Translations under genes and position numbers: made by a program
Part shown: positions 61,418-64,000 of the stretch, piece by piece
Layout of the letters: every line of letters starts with the position of its first letter
Position numbering within the stretch: the first letter of the stretch is position 1
Assembly: GCA_949152475.1 (NCBI GenBank)
Contig: OX424556.1
Location: forward strand, 54,766,451-54,830,450
DNA: 64,000 bases
Direction of reading: 5' to 3'
From: Terebella lapidaria
Lineage: Eukaryota > Annelida > Polychaeta > Terebellida > Terebellidae
Notes under the pieces: generated by a model
Told to the model about the DNA's origin: nothing
Database searches by the model: none
The model's input: only the letters and a program-made list of their open reading frames with translations

Positions 61418-64000
61418 GTGTGTGCCAACTCTGCTTCGTGGACAAGACGGCAGCAGCTGATCTCATCAAGAAAGTTATCCCTGAAGAGTGGCAGAATAAA
61501 GATCTCGTCAAGGTCGAACCTGATGGTGGAGTGTCTACACAGTGGTTGGAAGACTTGTGGGACTACCTACGAAAGGAACATCCTGGGGACCTGTATGCCT
61601 TTTCAGGTTTACCAATATTACCTGTAAATAACAGTATGCCTGTATATGTTCGACCATTGTCTACTTGCCAACCATGCCTGTTGAAGAGTGTCAACGGGGT
61701 GCATTTAAGAGATGATATGTCGGAGGTGTTGTCATTGTTCAAGATACATGTTGTTGAACAGTTGCCACCTTATGTGGAAAGTCACGCTGCTGTGATGGGT
61801 ACATTTGTCAAGCGGCCAACGAGTGATGATGTTATAGCTGCCCTTAGCCAGAGCTACAAGAACCATGCTAACAAAAATGATCTCCTCAGATGGGTTAGTG
61901 ATAAACTCTCCAGTAATGTGAAAATGTCGTTGGTGAAAGAGGTTTCTACGATGCTGAGCATGGACCAGACCTCTCGCAATTTCCTTCAGAAGATGCCAGT
62001 GTTTCCGTCAACAGAGACGACTGCAGGGAAAACTACTTTTGTGGCTATAGAAAACGTTTCAACAGGTGTGTTGTTGAGTCGTTTGCCATGTTCCTTATCT
62101 GCAAAGTTGTTAGACGTTTCTGATGAGGGTGTATTGAGAGCTGCAAAGATGCTTGGTGCAAAAAGCTTGGGATTGCGTGAAACCCTCCGGTACATCTTCC
62201 AAGATATCCAAAAAGGGTTGTTTGGAAATGACAAAGTCAGATCCATTATGTGCTTCGTCTTCGAACACTTCAGGTACCTGAGGAATGATGAGACATTCCA
62301 CAAAGACCTTCAAGATCTTCCGTTCGTGCCTGTTGGGTCCAGGCAGTTGAAGAAACCATCTGATGTTTGTGACCCTCAGGACGAATTTCTCAGAACAATC
62401 TTGAATAAGACAAAAAATCAATTCCCAATTGATGAGTACAGAGACCCACAGTACTTGTCCGATCTGAGAGAGTTGGGCTTGAAATCATCGAAGAACATAC
62501 AAGCAAGGGGCATGCTGAAGATAATATCTGAGCTGGATCAGGAAGCGCACCAGGCTGATGCATTGGCAAAAAGTAAGTGTTGCCTACAGTTGTTCAATCT
62601 CAGACCAGAACTGCTGAAGCAAATGGTGCAAGATAAAACATTGCTGGAATGGGCACACAGAATATCATGGGTGCCAGTGAAGCAACACCCACCGATTGGG
62701 TACCCATCAAACCTGAAGTGGTGCAACAGTACATACACTGCAAAGCCTTGTGATATGATGACTGAAGATTCTGCTCTGCTCGTTGGATCAGTGAAATCTA
62801 TTATTGATGGTCAACCAAGTAAAGACATCATGAAGTCGTTTCAATGGTCAGAGAAACCAACAATCACAGATGTAGTGAAGCAGCTGAAACAAATTGTGGA
62901 ATCCTACGACCCAGCTGAGAAAGCTATGTTTTTGACAGTAACTGCATCAATATATCAACACTTTCTGTCTTTGAAACATTCCACGGTAATTTCAGCATTG
63001 AAGGAACAATGTTTGAGCACATGGATGTGGCATGGTGATGGATTTGCATCATCAGAATCGGTTGTTTTGGAGAGGCCACCTGTAGACTGTGCTCCCTACC
63101 TGTTTGCTCTCCCTTCAGAAATGTCCCAGTTTGTCCAAATGTTCCGATGTCATGGACTGAAGGAAAGATGTGATGCAAATATTCTCGTTACTGTTCTTTC
63201 AAAGGTTCAGGAGGCAGAGAATGTCACAAGGTGTGAACAGGATCGAAACCTTCAGATGACCATAGACATTCTCAACTACATCAGTGGCCTTCCTCCAGAA
63301 GATGCAAGTGTCTGCGAAGTACTTGTTCCAACACAGTCAAGTGTAGGATTCAAGATGATGCCGCTGCAGTCATGTACATACTGTGATATTGATTGGATCA
63401 GACAAGGGTTTGCTCAGATGGCTTTCGATGAACAAGATGACATCAACTTCATTCACCCAAACTTGCCCATATCAACTGCTGAGAAACTTCGTGTTCCAAC
63501 ACTGATGAGTCGAATGCTTCATGCTGACGAACTGACCATAACCGGGTTTGGTCAAGGAGAGCCACTGACAACCAGACTACATCAGCTATTGCAAGACTAC
63601 TGTGATGGTATGTCAGTATTCAAAGAAATGATCCAGAATGCAGATGATGCAGGAGCAACTGAAGTGTGCTTTCTCTATGACGAGAGAACTAATGACGATT
63701 GTATGTATTACCTAATTGATGATGGGATGAAAGAATGCCAAGGACCAGCACTCTGGGTGTACAACAACTCAGTCTTCACAGACAATGACTTCGCCAACAT
63801 CATCAAGCTGGGTGCTGCAACGAAAGAGCAAGAGCCAGAGAAGATTGGAAGGTTCGGACTAGGATTCAACTCTGTCTACAATATAACTGATGTGCCCAGC
63901 TTTGTGAGTAGGGACACCATCGTGATTTTTGATCCCCACACAACCCACCTTGGGAAGAGTGTCAAAGATCAAACAAAGCCTGGGATCAAGCTCAACATGA
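61418..64000 (+). CDS. Sacsin-like gene, long exon, runs off the window
   Basis: The acceptor GTTTTAG is followed by two bases that complete the Gly codon begun at 30,949, then an open frame of 860 codons to the window end. The first two thirds finish sacsin unit 1 (AFSGLPILPV, VFEHFRYLRND, LRELGLKSS, ISWVPV). The second unit starts about 63,560 with LTTRLHQLLQDY, then the N-box EMIQNADDAGATEV at 63,625, LIDDG at 63,712 and GRFGLGFNSVYNITD at 63,847, followed by DTIVIFDPHTTHLG. Unlike unit 1, this unit has the D-x-G type ATP-site motif, so it looks more likely to bind nucleotide. I see no stop in this frame. Confidence 0.95.

Larger units (their letters stand above)
27435..64000 (+). other. 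Sacsin-like gene, partial, six exons in window
   Basis: Exons at 27,435-27,614, 27,979-28,089, 28,959-29,106, 29,246-30,658, 30,770-30,949 and 61,418 to the window end join into one frame of about 1,538 codons. All introns are GT-AG. Sacsin carries repeated units, each headed by an HSP90-like ATP-binding fold, and is linked to protein quality control, intermediate filaments and mitochondria in vertebrates. Here the first unit is complete and the second begins at about 63,560; the two N-boxes are about 1,400 residues apart, close to the spacing in human sacsin. Later units and any J-domain or HEPN domain would lie beyond 64,000. It could equally be one member of an expanded invertebrate sacsin-like family. 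Confidence 0.85.

Overview
This is a window of animal nuclear DNA, most likely from a marine invertebrate. One intron-containing gene on the + strand encodes a sacsin-like giant chaperone. The rest is dense transposon and satellite sequence with no bacterial or viral gene organisation. I cannot name the species. Expanded sacsin-like genes and Helitron2/Helentron-type elements with internal satellites would suit a mollusc, brachiopod or similar invertebrate, but that is inference.

Layout. 1-4,000: decayed fragments of a repeat family that I call the GTTACC family after its 5' end. 4,014-15,463: one CR1/L2-like LINE on the - strand, opened by three insertions: a TIR element with TAA target duplications (4,882-5,910), a 1.15-kb Helitron-like element (7,697-8,843), and a 4.95-kb Helitron-like element (9,187-14,140) whose body is about 30 copies of a 147-bp satellite. 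15,464-27,430: GTTACC-family fragments, apparently single-copy DNA without a recognised gene, and a 2.97-kb TIR element (20,740-23,712) that has itself been invaded. 27,435-30,949: five exons of the sacsin-like gene. 30,950-61,417: a predicted single intron of about 30.5 kb, mostly a 26-kb mass of nested GTTACC elements built from a 134-bp satellite, then a second copy of the 1.15-kb Helitron-like element and a retroelement fossil. 61,418-64,000: a long sixth exon that finishes the first sacsin repeat, enters the second ATPase-like module and runs off the window.

How the parts relate. The six exons join in compatible phases, so the halves 30 kb apart read as one gene whose intron was inflated by satellite expansion. 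The two Helitron-like insertions in the LINE leave no target duplication, and the LINE reading frame continues across both empty sites. They end in a hairpin followed by CTAG, and an inverted copy of the 5' end lies just inside the 3' hairpin. The GTTACC family has the same plan with unrelated sequence, so I treat it as a second Helitron2/Helentron-like non-autonomous family. Both satellites independently carry nuclear-receptor-like AGGTCA arrangements in nearly every monomer. Recent expansion is visible at three scales: one 134-bp monomer, blocks of about 1.34-1.6 kb, and a 5,586-bp tandem duplication. The main candidates for something undescribed are these satellite-bearing rolling-circle-like elements, their insertion into a T tract of their own kind, and their arrays of receptor-like motifs.
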